From: Methanomicrobiales archaeon
GTDB lineage: Archaea; Halobacteriota; Methanomicrobia; Methanomicrobiales; Methanoculleaceae
Length of the DNA stretch: 14,207 bases
Direction: 5' to 3'
NCBI GenBank assembly: GCA_012511245.1
Contig: JAAZGM010000307.1
Coordinates: 1-14,207, forward strand
This document shows, one piece after another, positions 5,842 to 12,647 of this stretch; positions within the stretch are counted from its first letter, which is position 1; each line of letters begins with the position of its first letter. A program made the translations under genes and the position numbers. The notes under the pieces were generated by a model. That model was given only the letters and a program-made list of their open reading frames with translations, did not search any database and was not told the origin of the DNA.

Positions 5842-7056
5842 CTATTCGTTCTGCAACGCCTCGATCGGGTCGAGGTTTGAGGCCCGCCATGCCGGGTAGA
5901 TCCCGGTAATGATGCAGATTGCAGCGCCGACGGCCATAGCCATCGGGACGTAGATGATACTCCCCGGAGCGAAGAAGTACTCGGCGGAGCCGATCATGCC
6001 GACTACGATGACGTAACCGATGATGAGGCTTACAATGGCACCGATGATTGCTCCGACGATCCCGATGATCGCCGCCTCGTAGATGAACATCCGCAGGATC
6101 TCTGCCCGTTGCGTCCCGATGGAGCGGAGGATCCCGATCTCACGTATCCGCTCGTTCACCGACATCATCATGACGTTGAAGATCGAGACTGCGGCAACGA
6201 GGAGCGAGATACCCGCGATCGCCATCACGAACGTCGTCATCGTCGAGACCGTCTCGGTGATGCTCTCCGTCATGCGGCTGCTGTCCTGGACGGTGACGGT
6301 ATCTTCTTTCCTGTTGAGTTCGTCCTCGATCGCCGTCTTGACCGTCTCGATGTTGTTTAAGTCGCTCACGACGACGTTGACCTGATCGTACTCGCCCTCG
6401 CCACCGTAGATCCCGACAAAGAGTTTGTCGCTGCCGATGATCGCCATATCCGTGGAGAGGTCCATCGACATGCCGCGCTCTTCGAGGATACCGACGACCC
6501 GGACGGTCGTGGTGGACCCCTCGTCGGGATCGCCGATCTTGATCTTGCTCCCTATCTTGAGGTTGAGCCTCTCCGCAAGCGTCGGCCCGACCACCACCGT
6601 GGTCGTGCTCTTGGGATACTCCCCTGTCTCGACGGTCAGGATCTCGCGCATGATCTCTGTATCAAGACCGTAGATAGTCGCCCTCCCTTTGTCCGATCCG
6701 ACCTCGATCTGGTCGGATTCAGACCTGAGGGTGTACGCGGTCCCGTACTTCGTGACGATGCGCTGAATTGTCTTGAACTCTTTTTCCGTGATCGCATCGT
6801 CATCGGAGGAACCGCCTCCACCACCGGGCCCTCCCATCATGCCGCCCCCGCCACCACGGTATGGAGTGACGGTGAGTTTGTTCGCCATGTCGGAGAGCTG
6901 ATCCGTGACCGAGAGCGTCATGCTCGCTCCCATCATCCCGATCGAGGCGATAGCAACGACGCCGATGACGATGCCGAGAGCGGCAAGGACCGATCTGAGG
7001 AGGTGGACCCGGACGCTCCGTACGGAGAGAGAGAAGATGATGTCGTTTCCAATCAT
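5842..7056 (-). CDS. MacB/FtsX-type ABC transporter permease
   Basis: A 404-residue membrane protein with the MacB layout: an N-terminal membrane helix (about residues 22-45), a large external MacB-type domain (about 50-270), then three membrane helices (about 275-300, 326-355, 368-390). Family marks are the loop ERIREIGILRSIGTQ after the second helix, which contacts the ATPase, and the closing PAWRASNLDPIEALQNE. Such transporters usually do not move substrate across the bilayer by a classic channel; they work mechanically on envelope proteins, lipoproteins or exported molecules. It overlaps the ATPase gene by 4 bases (ATGA), which indicates coupled translation. A striking Gly/Met-rich insert (residues 68-82, GGGGGMMGGPGGGGG) lies at the start of the external domain. 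The substrate is unknown. Confidence 0.93.
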   Translation of the reverse strand: MIGNDIIFSLSVRSVRVHLLRSVLAALGIVIGVVAIASIGMMGASMTLSVTDQLSDMANKLTVTPYRGGGGGMMGGPGGGGGSSDDDAITEKEFKTIQRIVTKYGTAYTLRSESDQIEVGSDKGRATIYGLDTEIMREILTVETGEYPKSTTTVVVGPTLAERLNLKIGSKIKIGDPDEGSTTTVRVVGILEERGMSMDLSTDMAIIGSDKLFVGIYGGEGEYDQVNVVVSDLNNIETVKTAIEDELNRKEDTVTVQDSSRMTESITETVSTMTTFVMAIAGISLLVAAVSIFNVMMMSVNERIREIGILRSIGTQRAEILRMFIYEAAIIGIVGAIIGAIVSLIIGYVIVVGMIGSAEYFFAPGSIIYVPMAMAVGAAICIITGIYPAWRASNLDPIEALQNE

Positions 7057-7724
7057 GCGATCTGCCCGTCCCGTATCGTGATTGTCCTGTCCGCGTATGT
7101 GGCGGTCTCGGGGTTGTGGGTCACCATCACCAGTGTTCGGCCCCTGCTATGGAGATCAGCAAGGATCTCCATGATCTGGAGGCTCGTCTGCGAGTCCAGG
7201 TTTCCGGTCGGTTCGTCGCAGAGAAGGATCGCCGGGTCGTTGACGAGCGCTCTCGCGATCGCGACCCGCTGCTGCTGGCCGCCGGAGAGTTCGTTTGGCT
7301 TATGTGCCGAGAGGTTTTCATCGATCCCCACCATGGCGAGGAGATCCCGCACCTTTCCGGTATCGTCGTTCTTTCTGTACTTCATGATGTAGGGATACTC
7401 GACGTTTTCGTAGGCGGAGAGGAGGGGGATGAGGTTGAACTTCTGGAAGATGTAGCCGATGGAAGAGAGCCGGAGATTGGTCAGTTCTCGGTCGTCCATC
7501 TCCCGGGTGTTCTTCCCGGCGAGGAAGAGGTCTCCCGACGTGGGGCGGTCGAGGCACCCGATCTGGTTGAGGAGGGTCGATTTTCCCGACCCTGACGGCC
7601 CCATGATAGCGACGAACTCCCCCTCATCGATCCTGAGGGACACCCCCTTTAGCGCCGTGACATCGCCTGAGGGGAGGGGGTAAACCCTGACGACATCCAT
7701 GAGTTCAATAACCGGACTGCTCAT
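7053..7724 (-). CDS. LolD/MacB-type ABC transporter ATPase
   Basis: A 223-residue ABC ATPase with all key motifs: Walker A GPSGSGKST (42-50), Q-loop Gln94 (FQKFNLIP), signature LSGGQQQR (146-153), Walker B ILLCDE (166-171) followed by the D-loop GNLD, and switch His203 (VTHNPE). The short length and the FNLIPLLSAYENVEYP segment are typical of the LolD/MacB/FtsE branch that pairs with FtsX-like permeases. A strong Shine-Dalgarno (GGGGGA) lies 6 bases before the ATG. It sits 15 bases after the secreted protein gene and overlaps the permease gene. It powers the permease encoded next to it. Confidence 0.96.
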   Translation of the reverse strand: MSSPVIELMDVVRVYPLPSGDVTALKGVSLRIDEGEFVAIMGPSGSGKSTLLNQIGCLDRPTSGDLFLAGKNTREMDDRELTNLRLSSIGYIFQKFNLIPLLSAYENVEYPYIMKYRKNDDTGKVRDLLAMVGIDENLSAHKPNELSGGQQQRVAIARALVNDPAILLCDEPTGNLDSQTSLQIMEILADLHSRGRTLVMVTHNPETATYADRTITIRDGQIA

Positions 7725-7739
7725 CTGTCTTCCCCCGGA

Positions 7740-8975
7740 TTACTTGCGGAACCGGTCGCGGATCTTTCCAAAGTACCCCTTCCGCCATCCAACGACGACG
7801 GCCACACCCCCGATGACGACGAGGAGGATCTCCATCACCGGGATCTGCGAGAACCCGCCGCCGAGCGACATACCCATGCCCCCTCTTCCACCCTGGGGGC
7901 TGCCACCGGACGGGATCTGGCCACCAGATCCCGCCGTGGACGCCTGTCCTGCGGAGTTGAGCGAGACGGTCACGGTCTCCGTGAAGGTTTTGCCGTCCTG
8001 GTCACGGTATTCGACGATGAGCGGGATGGAGGATGCACCTTCTGCGTTGCAGGTAACCTCGAAACTCGAGAAGTCGTCCGGTTCAAGCCCGCCGACGACG
8101 TAGACCGGGTAGGGGTCCGTCGGGGTTGCGGGATCGTCGACGGTGATCTTTACCGAGTAGGCATCTTCGAGGCCGGCGTTGGTCACGTCCCCGGTCAGCG
8201 TGATCGCGCTGCCGCTCCGGGTGATCTCGATGTTGTTGATCACCATGTCGGGGGCAACCGCCCGTTCGCCGATCTCGATGGGGACGGTCAGGGTGGTGTG
8301 GTGCTCGTTGATCCCGTTTCGGTAGGAGACGTCGAAGGTGAGTTCGGTCGACTGCGACGCCACGATCTCGAACGAGGCATTCTTTTCTTCATCAGATGCG
8401 AGGGCGCCGAGGAAGATGGCCGTCCGGGTGTTCTTGACACCTTCGCCGCTCGGGGTGATGGTTACGCCGTTCACACTGCCCTCACGGGGGTTTCCGATGG
8501 AGAGCGTGATGGTATCTTTGCCGTCCACCGGAAAGGTTTCCGGAGCGTCGACGACGTTGACCCGGATCTCTGTGCTCTCGATCGTCACCGGAACGGAGTA
8601 GCGGATGCTCCCACCGTCTCTGATGTCGAGGTAGAAGGTGGGGTAATATATACCGTCCTCAGTATCGGCCCTCACGGTGAAGGTGAACGACATCGTATTC
8701 CCCGGGCCGATGGTGCCCACCGAATCGTGCGTCTTGTCGTTGAGAACCGAGATCCCGTTGGGATACAGTTCCGCCCGTCTGATGGCAACGCCTGTCTCCC
8801 CGGTGTTCTTGATCTCGACCGTCACCGTGCCGATATCCCCGCGCATGAGCGTATCAGGGTTGACGATGACACTGGTGACCGCGATCTGTTCCTCCGCCGA
8901 CGCATTGGCCGCCGTGGCACCACCCACGATTGCCGAGAGAAGGAGGAGCACAATGCAGATATTTCGTTTCATCAT
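7740..8975 (-). CDS. Secreted, membrane-anchored CARDB/COG1361-like protein
   Basis: A 411-residue protein beginning with a signal peptide (MMKRNICIVLLLLSAIVGGA). The body holds about three beta-sandwich repeats of the CARDB/NEW3 type. Marks include VNPDTLMRGDIGTVTVEIKN near residue 40, TITLSIGNPREGSVNGVTI near 150, and ITLTGDVTNAGLEDAYSV near 270. A Gly/Ser/Met-rich linker (about 355-380, GGRGGMGMSLGGG) leads to a C-terminal membrane helix (IPVMEILLVVIGGVAVVVGW) and a basic tail. GGAGG lies 8 bases before ATG 8975, which decides the start. Genes of this kind often precede LolD/MacB pairs in methanogens; the protein may present or receive the substrate outside the cell, like the adaptor of a bacterial MacAB system. 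That adaptor role is an inference. Confidence 0.85.
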   Translation of the reverse strand: MMKRNICIVLLLLSAIVGGATAANASAEEQIAVTSVIVNPDTLMRGDIGTVTVEIKNTGETGVAIRRAELYPNGISVLNDKTHDSVGTIGPGNTMSFTFTVRADTEDGIYYPTFYLDIRDGGSIRYSVPVTIESTEIRVNVVDAPETFPVDGKDTITLSIGNPREGSVNGVTITPSGEGVKNTRTAIFLGALASDEEKNASFEIVASQSTELTFDVSYRNGINEHHTTLTVPIEIGERAVAPDMVINNIEITRSGSAITLTGDVTNAGLEDAYSVKITVDDPATPTDPYPVYVVGGLEPDDFSSFEVTCNAEGASSIPLIVEYRDQDGKTFTETVTVSLNSAGQASTAGSGGQIPSGGSPQGGRGGMGMSLGGGFSQIPVMEILLVVIGGVAVVVGWRKGYFGKIRDRFRK

Positions 8976-9124
8976 CGGCTTTGCCTCCGACGTATCGTGA
9001 TGTCTGCCCGGGTGCCGGACATCGACGCTGTTCTGGTATCGTTCTGGCAGTTTTTCATGTTTCAACTCACGCTAGATCTTCTGCTCTGATGTCGCGCTCT
9101 ACCCGGTAACCGGGCTGCCCAACA

Positions 9125-9166
9125 ATGTAAACTAAGTTTTACATATTGTTATTTATACATTACTAA
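9125..9166 (-). promoter_or_regulatory. Promoter and inverted repeat of the ABC operon
   Basis: On the minus strand this reads as TATAAATA, a near-perfect archaeal TATA box (about 9150-9158), followed by the inverted repeat ATGTAAA-CTAAGT-TTTACAT (9125-9144). The repeat lies where transcription would start, so it is a good operator candidate. The start codon is about 150 bp further on, leaving a leader of moderate length. A related block occurs at 9851-9890 (31 of 40 bases equal). Confidence 0.55.
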
Positions 9167-9850
9167 ATGAAAGCAAATGTGACAAAAGAGATCGTACCTC
9201 TGACGTTTCAGTGGTGCAGATCCGGTTCATGAACGTCTGGCTCCGGTTCGATTTTTTCTTCTCGCCGGTACGATGAATTCCGCAGGCAGGGGCGTGTTTT
9301 GTCGGATTTGCGTTTGCACGACGCGCCGACGCCGTATCCTGTTCAGGAGAGAAAAGGGTGGAAGAGGGGAGGCGTGGTTGGGCAGCGGGGCGTTTCACGT
9401 ATTATGGAGAGTTTTTTTTCTGGGAGAGTGTATCGCATGGTCGACTCCCTGGCCCTCTCGTGGGTATATTGGCCGACTGCTGCCCGGGTTTTCAATCCTC
9501 AACTTGCCGCCGGGTGGCGGAGAAGGGGAGAGTTTTCCTCTTCCACTCTATATCCGCATCTTCTGCCTGTATCTGCTCTGACAGTCATTCATACTCTACG
9601 GGTTCGCTGCCCCTCTCCGGGTAGGGTCTCCTGATGATCTCTCCTGAACCACCCCGGAAAGGGTGCGGACGACGTTCAGTGTCGCCGTCTTCGTGATCTG
9701 GATCTTGTTTTCCCGGCCGGCCCATCGGGGTTGTGCGGGTTATAAGGTATGGTGTTTCTCCCGATGCGGCGCGGCTTCTTCCTGGTCAAGTACCTCCGTT
9801 CTGCTCTGGGCAGGGTCCCGCACAGGGGGGTGCCGGGACAGTTCTGCCAC

Positions 9851-9890
9851 GTAAAGTATATTATACATTTTGTTATTAAAATATTACTAT
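9851..9890. promoter_or_regulatory. AT-rich block resembling the ABC operon promoter
   Basis: It aligns without gaps to 9127-9166 with 31 of 40 bases equal (shared TACAT, TTGTTATT and ATTACTA parts). It contains its own near-palindrome GTATA-T-TATAC. No gene follows closely on either strand; the nearest downstream item on the plus strand is the 37-base repeat pair about 100 bp away. It could be the promoter of an unseen RNA, a leader of the repeat pair, or a relic of a duplicated promoter. Confidence 0.4.
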
Positions 9891-9991
9891 CTGTCACCTG
9901 CATCGAACACCATACGAACCGGGACTGGTGTACCTTCTTCCCGATTTTTCCGGGAACCGGGCGAAACCTGCCGACTTTGTGGATGGAACAG

Positions 9992-10101
9992 GTTCTGCAA
10001 CCTCCGGTCGGTGCGAAGCATGGAGATGGAGCGTGCCCGACGCACGTCCAGCCGTAACTGCTCAGTTCTGCAACTTCCGGTCGGTGCGAAGCATGGAGAT
10101 G
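9992..10101. CRISPR. CRISPR-like mini array: two 37-base repeats with one 36-base spacer (tentative)
   Basis: Repeat 1 (9992-10028) and repeat 2 (10065-10101) are equal at 36 of 37 bases; both begin GTTCTGCAAC and end GCATGGAGATG. The gap is exactly 36 bases. Sizes of 37 and 36 are typical of CRISPR arrays. The repeat can fold: TGC-GAA-GCA inside an outer CTCC/GGAG pairing. Against this, only two units are present, no cas genes are nearby, the repeat lacks the common ATTGAAA(C/G) end, and the spacer itself contains an inverted repeat (CGTGC/GCACG). It could instead be a simple tandem duplication. Confidence 0.35.
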
Positions 10102-10113
10102 CTGTCTGGTGAT

Positions 10114-10323
10114 TCAGGGGCGCTCTGCCGTATCGCCGTAGAGGAAGATTTCTTCGATGGTGACGCCGAAGAACCGGGCGATCTTGAAAGCAAGTTCGAG
10201 CGAGGGGTCGTACTTCCCCTTCTCGATGGCGAGGATGGTCTGCCGGGTGACCCCGAGTTCGTTTGCGAGCCCCTCCTGGGTCAGGTCGTGCATCGCCCGG
10301 TAGACCTTAATCCTGTTCTTCAT
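10114..10323 (-). CDS. XRE/Cro-CI type helix-turn-helix regulator, copy 2
   Basis: A 69-residue protein equal to copy 1 except for three residues: Glu for Asp in the closing VTIEEIF, and the last two residues RP instead of QK. The helix-turn-helix (QEGLANELGVTRQTILAIEK) is identical, so both regulators should read the same operator and could cross-regulate the two modules. It overlaps the DUF2178 gene by 17 bases, as in copy 1. Most DNA differences between the copies are silent, which suggests that both are kept under selection. The candidate CRISPR-like repeats end only 12 bases after the stop codon. Confidence 0.9.
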   Translation of the reverse strand: MKNRIKVYRAMHDLTQEGLANELGVTRQTILAIEKGKYDPSLELAFKIARFFGVTIEEIFLYGDTAERP

Positions 10324-10780
10324 CGGTATCCCAGTCTCCGTATTTGCGGGCGTAATACATCCTGAACCCGACGTACAAAAAGATCATCAGACAGAGCAAC
10401 GCCATCTGAAAGAGAGCGAAACCGCCGATAAACGGGAGCTCGAGCATGTCGGGCGCGGCCGTTCCGGGCGGTCCGGGGTGCGGTGGCCGCAGCCCGAGCG
10501 GCCTTGAGAATGCAACGACCGCACTCCCGAGACTGATCGCAAAGAAGATTACCCAGAAGATCTCCAGCGTCCGGAGCGCCGCCTTCTGTGTGATCATCGC
10601 CGTCCGTTCGTCCTCGATCCTATCCTCGACCCTCCGCCTTGCCATGTAGATCAGGAGAGCCCCGAGGATGAACGCAACCTGGATCAGGATCGGCTCCTCG
10701 ATCTCTACCGAGAGCCAGAAGATGCCGACCTCGACGAGCGCAACGATACCCGCCAGAAGGTAGAACGTGTTTCGTTTCAT
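10307..10780 (-). CDS. DUF2178-like four-pass membrane protein, copy 2
   Basis: 157 residues with the same four hydrophobic segments, the EDERT loop and the Pro-rich loop as copy 1. The 12 differences from copy 1 are not spread evenly: several cluster in the first loop (KV to EI at residues 26-27, VF to AL at 41-42) and around the fourth segment (residues 115-125: F to L, V to F, N to G, IL to LF). The charged loop 47-70 and the last 30 residues are unchanged. This pattern suggests that the cytoplasmic charged parts are under stronger constraint, while the external or membrane parts differ and may sense different things. The start is ATG 10780, by analogy with copy 1. Confidence 0.8.
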   Translation of the reverse strand: MKRNTFYLLAGIVALVEVGIFWLSVEIEEPILIQVAFILGALLIYMARRRVEDRIEDERTAMITQKAALRTLEIFWVIFFAISLGSAVVAFSRPLGLRPPHPGPPGTAAPDMLELPFIGGFALFQMALLCLMIFLYVGFRMYYARKYGDWDTDEEQD

Positions 10781-10789
10781 AGCAGCCAG

Positions 10790-10822
10790 TGTATACAATC
10801 TTGGGCATTTCGTTATTAATGT
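10790..10822 (-). promoter_or_regulatory. Promoter and candidate operator of DUF2178/XRE copy 2
   Basis: The same TGTATACA palindrome (10790-10797) and TATA-like ATTAATAA (about 10813-10822) as in copy 1, with no change in the bases between them and the start codon. Conservation over this non-coding stretch supports a regulatory role, although the recent duplication could also explain it. Confidence 0.45.
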
Positions 10823-11031
10823 TTAACTTCAGGCCCGGAGAGATCCCGGCATCCCGACGAATGCCCGGTAAATCATCCGCTGTCCCGCTTCAGCCAGGAT
10901 AAAGCGGCCTATCGAAAGAAGTTCTCTGTTGTGCCGGCATCACCCGGTCAGGCGGCGGGTGTACGGTGTGTTGAGAGAGCAGTATGTTGAGTACAGGGAA
11001 ATTATTTTACAGAAAATGCAGGACATCATCA

Positions 11032-11039
11032 TTAAATAG
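11032..11039 (+). promoter_or_regulatory. TATA box before the DUF4213/DUF364 gene
   Basis: TTAAATAG lies 50 bases before the ATG at 11089. A start site 25 or so bases after the box would leave a leader of about 30 nt that includes the Shine-Dalgarno GGAG. It lies just beyond the end of the large direct repeat. Confidence 0.45.
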
Positions 11040-11088
11040 GCTCCCTTCCGTAACCCTATATCCGAACATAACCAAAACCAGGAGTTCC

Positions 11089-11937
11089 ATGACAGTTCCG
11101 TCCATACATCCCGGCTCAATTCTTGAAGAGACCCTCGGCGAGATCCGGGGGATCCTCGGGAGCGATCTCGACTCCATCACCGTGGAGCGGGTCGTGATCG
11201 GCATCTTCTTTACCGGCGTCAAACTCAGCGACGGCTCCGGGGGTCTCTGTTTCACCCCGATAAAGGAGATCCCTGAAGCAGTCTGCTGCCCGAGTTCGGC
11301 CCGTGCCATGCCCTACCCCGGACGCTTTACGGGGCGAAGCGCCGCGGAGTTCCTCCGCGATCTCCCCCGTGCGCCGCCGCTCAAGAAAGCGGTCGGTATC
11401 GCCATCCTCAACGCTCTCTCGGAGTCCTGCTGGAAGCGCCGACCCGACTACATCCGGGAGACCGGGCAGGACATCCTCGATACCGTGCCGCTGCCCGAGG
11501 ACGGGTACGTCGTGGTGGTGGGGGCGCTCGTGCCGGTCATCCGGCGGCTCAAGGCGCGGGGAAAGCCGTTCGGGATCCTTGAACTCGACCTGCGCACGTT
11601 GAAGCCCGACGAACTGCCCTACGCCGTCCCCCAGGATGCGGCGGATGCAGCGGTCCAGAGGGCCGATATGCTCGTCATCACCGGCACCACCCTCATCAAC
11701 AACACCCTCGAGCCCCTGCTTGCCCTCGCCCGGCCCGGCGCCTCGATCGTCGTCGTCGGCCCGACCGCCAGCATGCTTCCGGATGCATTCTTCCGGCGCG
11801 GCGTAACGATACTCGGCGGGGATATCGTCACCCGCCCCGACGAGGTGCTCGATACGATTGCAGAGGGCGGTTCCGGGTATCATTTCTTCGGCAAATCCGC
11901 GGAGAAGGCGACCTTCCGCAGGTCGGAAATCACCTGA
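11089..11937 (+). CDS. DUF4213/DUF364 putative heavy-metal chelation protein
   Basis: A 282-residue cytoplasmic protein. The N-terminal part (about 10-95) fits DUF4213: a helix with repeated Leu, the GIFFTGVKLSDGSGGLCFTP strand pair, then the CC pair (66-67, EAVCCP) and RSAAEFL. The C-terminal part (about 125-275) fits DUF364, a Rossmann-like domain: VVVVGALVPVIRRLK, ADMLVITGTTLINNTLEPLL and IVVVGPTASMLPDAFFRRGV. Family members are thought to bind metals or metal cofactors and often lie beside metal-chelate transporters; here a FecCD-type permease starts 1.5 kb downstream on the same strand. ATG 11089 is chosen because GGAG lies 5 bases before it; an upstream in-frame ATG at 10984 falls in the duplicated region. 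A T run (CTTTTT) 7 bases after the stop may end transcription. Confidence 0.85.
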   Translation: MTVPSIHPGSILEETLGEIRGILGSDLDSITVERVVIGIFFTGVKLSDGSGGLCFTPIKEIPEAVCCPSSARAMPYPGRFTGRSAAEFLRDLPRAPPLKKAVGIAILNALSESCWKRRPDYIRETGQDILDTVPLPEDGYVVVVGALVPVIRRLKARGKPFGILELDLRTLKPDELPYAVPQDAADAAVQRADMLVITGTTLINNTLEPLLALARPGASIVVVGPTASMLPDAFFRRGVTILGGDIVTRPDEVLDTIAEGGSGYHFFGKSAEKATFRRSEIT

Positions 11938-11972
11938 ACGAAACTTTTTACAGATTCAGGGTTCAAGAGATG

Positions 11973-12010
11973 CAAGAAAGCCCCCGGCTTTAGCCGAGGG
12001 GATGAATCGC
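11973..12010 (+). mobile_element. Hairpin remnant resembling an IS200/IS605-family end
   Basis: AAGAAAG is followed by CCCCCGGC-TTTA-GCCGAGGGG (11981-12001), an 8-bp stem with one bulged A, then GATGAATCGC. The GGCTTTAGCC core with C and G runs is a common form of the hairpin at IS605/IS1341 ends, where it belongs to the omega-RNA of TnpB. No tnpB or tnpA gene is visible beside it, so it would be a solo remnant. A plain terminator of the DUF364 gene is the alternative. Confidence 0.45.
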
Positions 12011-12128
12011 ACCCCCTGGTCAGTTCATTTTTACCCTGCACGGGATACCCTTTTTGTCATAACACCATTGTTCTCTGTGCAGGGTGGGGCACACCCGAAT
12101 CGACGCTTGTGGAGATCAGGATCACTCG

Positions 12129-12176
12129 GGTGGATCAGTTTTAGATGAGTCTGGTGGATCACTTTTGAATGAGCCA
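12129..12176. repeat. Tandem 24-base repeat with TGGATCA, IS21-like end remnant
   Basis: Two adjacent 24-base units (12129-12152 and 12153-12176) are equal at 19 of 24 positions. Each begins GGTGGATCA, has a T run and ends GATGAG or AATGAG. Repeated TGGATCA-type units are usual at ends of IS21-family elements. The rest of the 12010-12430 stretch has no gene that I can recognise; a minus-strand frame crosses it (for example LRGFCPPYGQMRLHAERRS) but shows no transposase motif. It is a likely IS remnant. Confidence 0.4.
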
Positions 12177-12432
12177 AAACAGACTCTGATCTTTTGCACT
12201 CCCTGATGGCGGTGACGATCTCGCATATCCAGTCCCGCCCTATAGACCTCCGCTCTGCATGCAGTCTCATCTGACCATACGGAGGACAAAACCCTCGAAG
12301 TCCGCTATACAATCGATCCTCAAAACACACATGTCCATCTGCAGACGGGAGGTAGGCTTTGCCAGGTGCTCTCCCGGCACACCCTGTCGCGCTCCCCGCC
12401 GGCCCGGCCTCTTTTGTTCTCGGTATGGATGA

Positions 12433-12465
12433 GGTATATCTATGATCAGCACTGATCATACCTTG
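12433..12465 (+). promoter_or_regulatory. Promoter and palindromic operator of the RelB/RelE-like pair
   Basis: A TATA-like GTATATC (about 12433-12439) is followed by a perfect 20-base inverted repeat, TATGATCA-GCAC-TGATCATA (12441-12460). A start site about 25 bases after the TATA box falls at 12462-12466, so ATG 12466 would be read from a leaderless or near-leaderless mRNA, and the earlier ATG at 12442 would lie inside the operator. This is the classic layout for self-repression by an antitoxin. Confidence 0.6.
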
Positions 12466-12645
12466 ATGACGACTACGGAGTTCATCCCCGTATCGCAAAA
12501 AACATACGAGGAGATCTCGGATCTGAAGGGTCCCAACAGAACGTTCGACGAAATTATCGCGAATCTGGTGGAGCAGGCAAAGAAGCAACAGCTTGAGAAC
12601 GACGTCGAAGCAATTCTTGCCCGCAATAGGTTCGTGGAGATATAA
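12466..12645 (+). CDS. RelB/VapB-like antitoxin
   Basis: A 59-residue protein. The N-terminal part (TEFIPVSQKTYEEISDLKG) gives a strand and helix like the ribbon-helix-helix/DUF7557-type archaeal antitoxins, followed by TFDEIIANLVEQAKKQQLEN, the usual second helix, and a C-terminal tail (VEAILARNRFVEI) suited to wrap the toxin. ATG 12466 is chosen over 12442 because the latter is within the promoter palindrome. It ends two bases before the toxin start, so both are made from one mRNA. It should block the toxin and, with it, repress the promoter. It appears intact. Confidence 0.75.
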   Translation: MTTTEFIPVSQKTYEEISDLKGPNRTFDEIIANLVEQAKKQQLENDVEAILARNRFVEI

Positions 12646-12647
12646 CC

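Larger units (their letters stand above)
9176..10113. other. Long intergenic region, about 0.9 kb, without a convincing gene
   Basis: Open frames here lack recognisable motifs and mostly overlap one another. Contents: a T-rich stretch (9250-9265 and 9412-9420), a perfect small hairpin CCGCC-GGGT-GGCGG (9507-9520), an AT-rich promoter-like block (9851-9890) and a pair of 37-base repeats (9992-10101). The base make-up changes repeatedly along it, as expected for a patchwork of remnants. I cannot assign a function to 9270-9840. Confidence 0.5.
10122..11021. repeat. Large direct repeat, copy 2 (DUF2178/XRE module)
   Basis: Second copy of 2010-2906. The upstream part (10800-11021) runs up to the DUF4213/DUF364 gene; its far end (TTTACAGAAAATGCAG) is shifted by 3 bases relative to the constant offset, so small insertions or deletions exist in the non-coding part. 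In this copy the region continues directly into the promoter area of a plus-strand gene; in copy 1 it continues into decayed sequence. Confidence 0.9.

Noticed and set aside
8298..9089. A long plus-strand open frame (263 residues) opposite the CARDB-like gene
   Set aside because: The minus strand carries a signal peptide, beta-sandwich repeats, an anchor helix and a strong ribosome binding site. The plus frame is rich in Arg, Asp and His, as is usual for antisense shadows in GC-rich DNA.
11116..11883. A 255-residue minus-strand frame opposite the DUF364 gene
   Set aside because: It is an antisense shadow; the plus strand has a Shine-Dalgarno sequence and clear DUF4213/DUF364 features.
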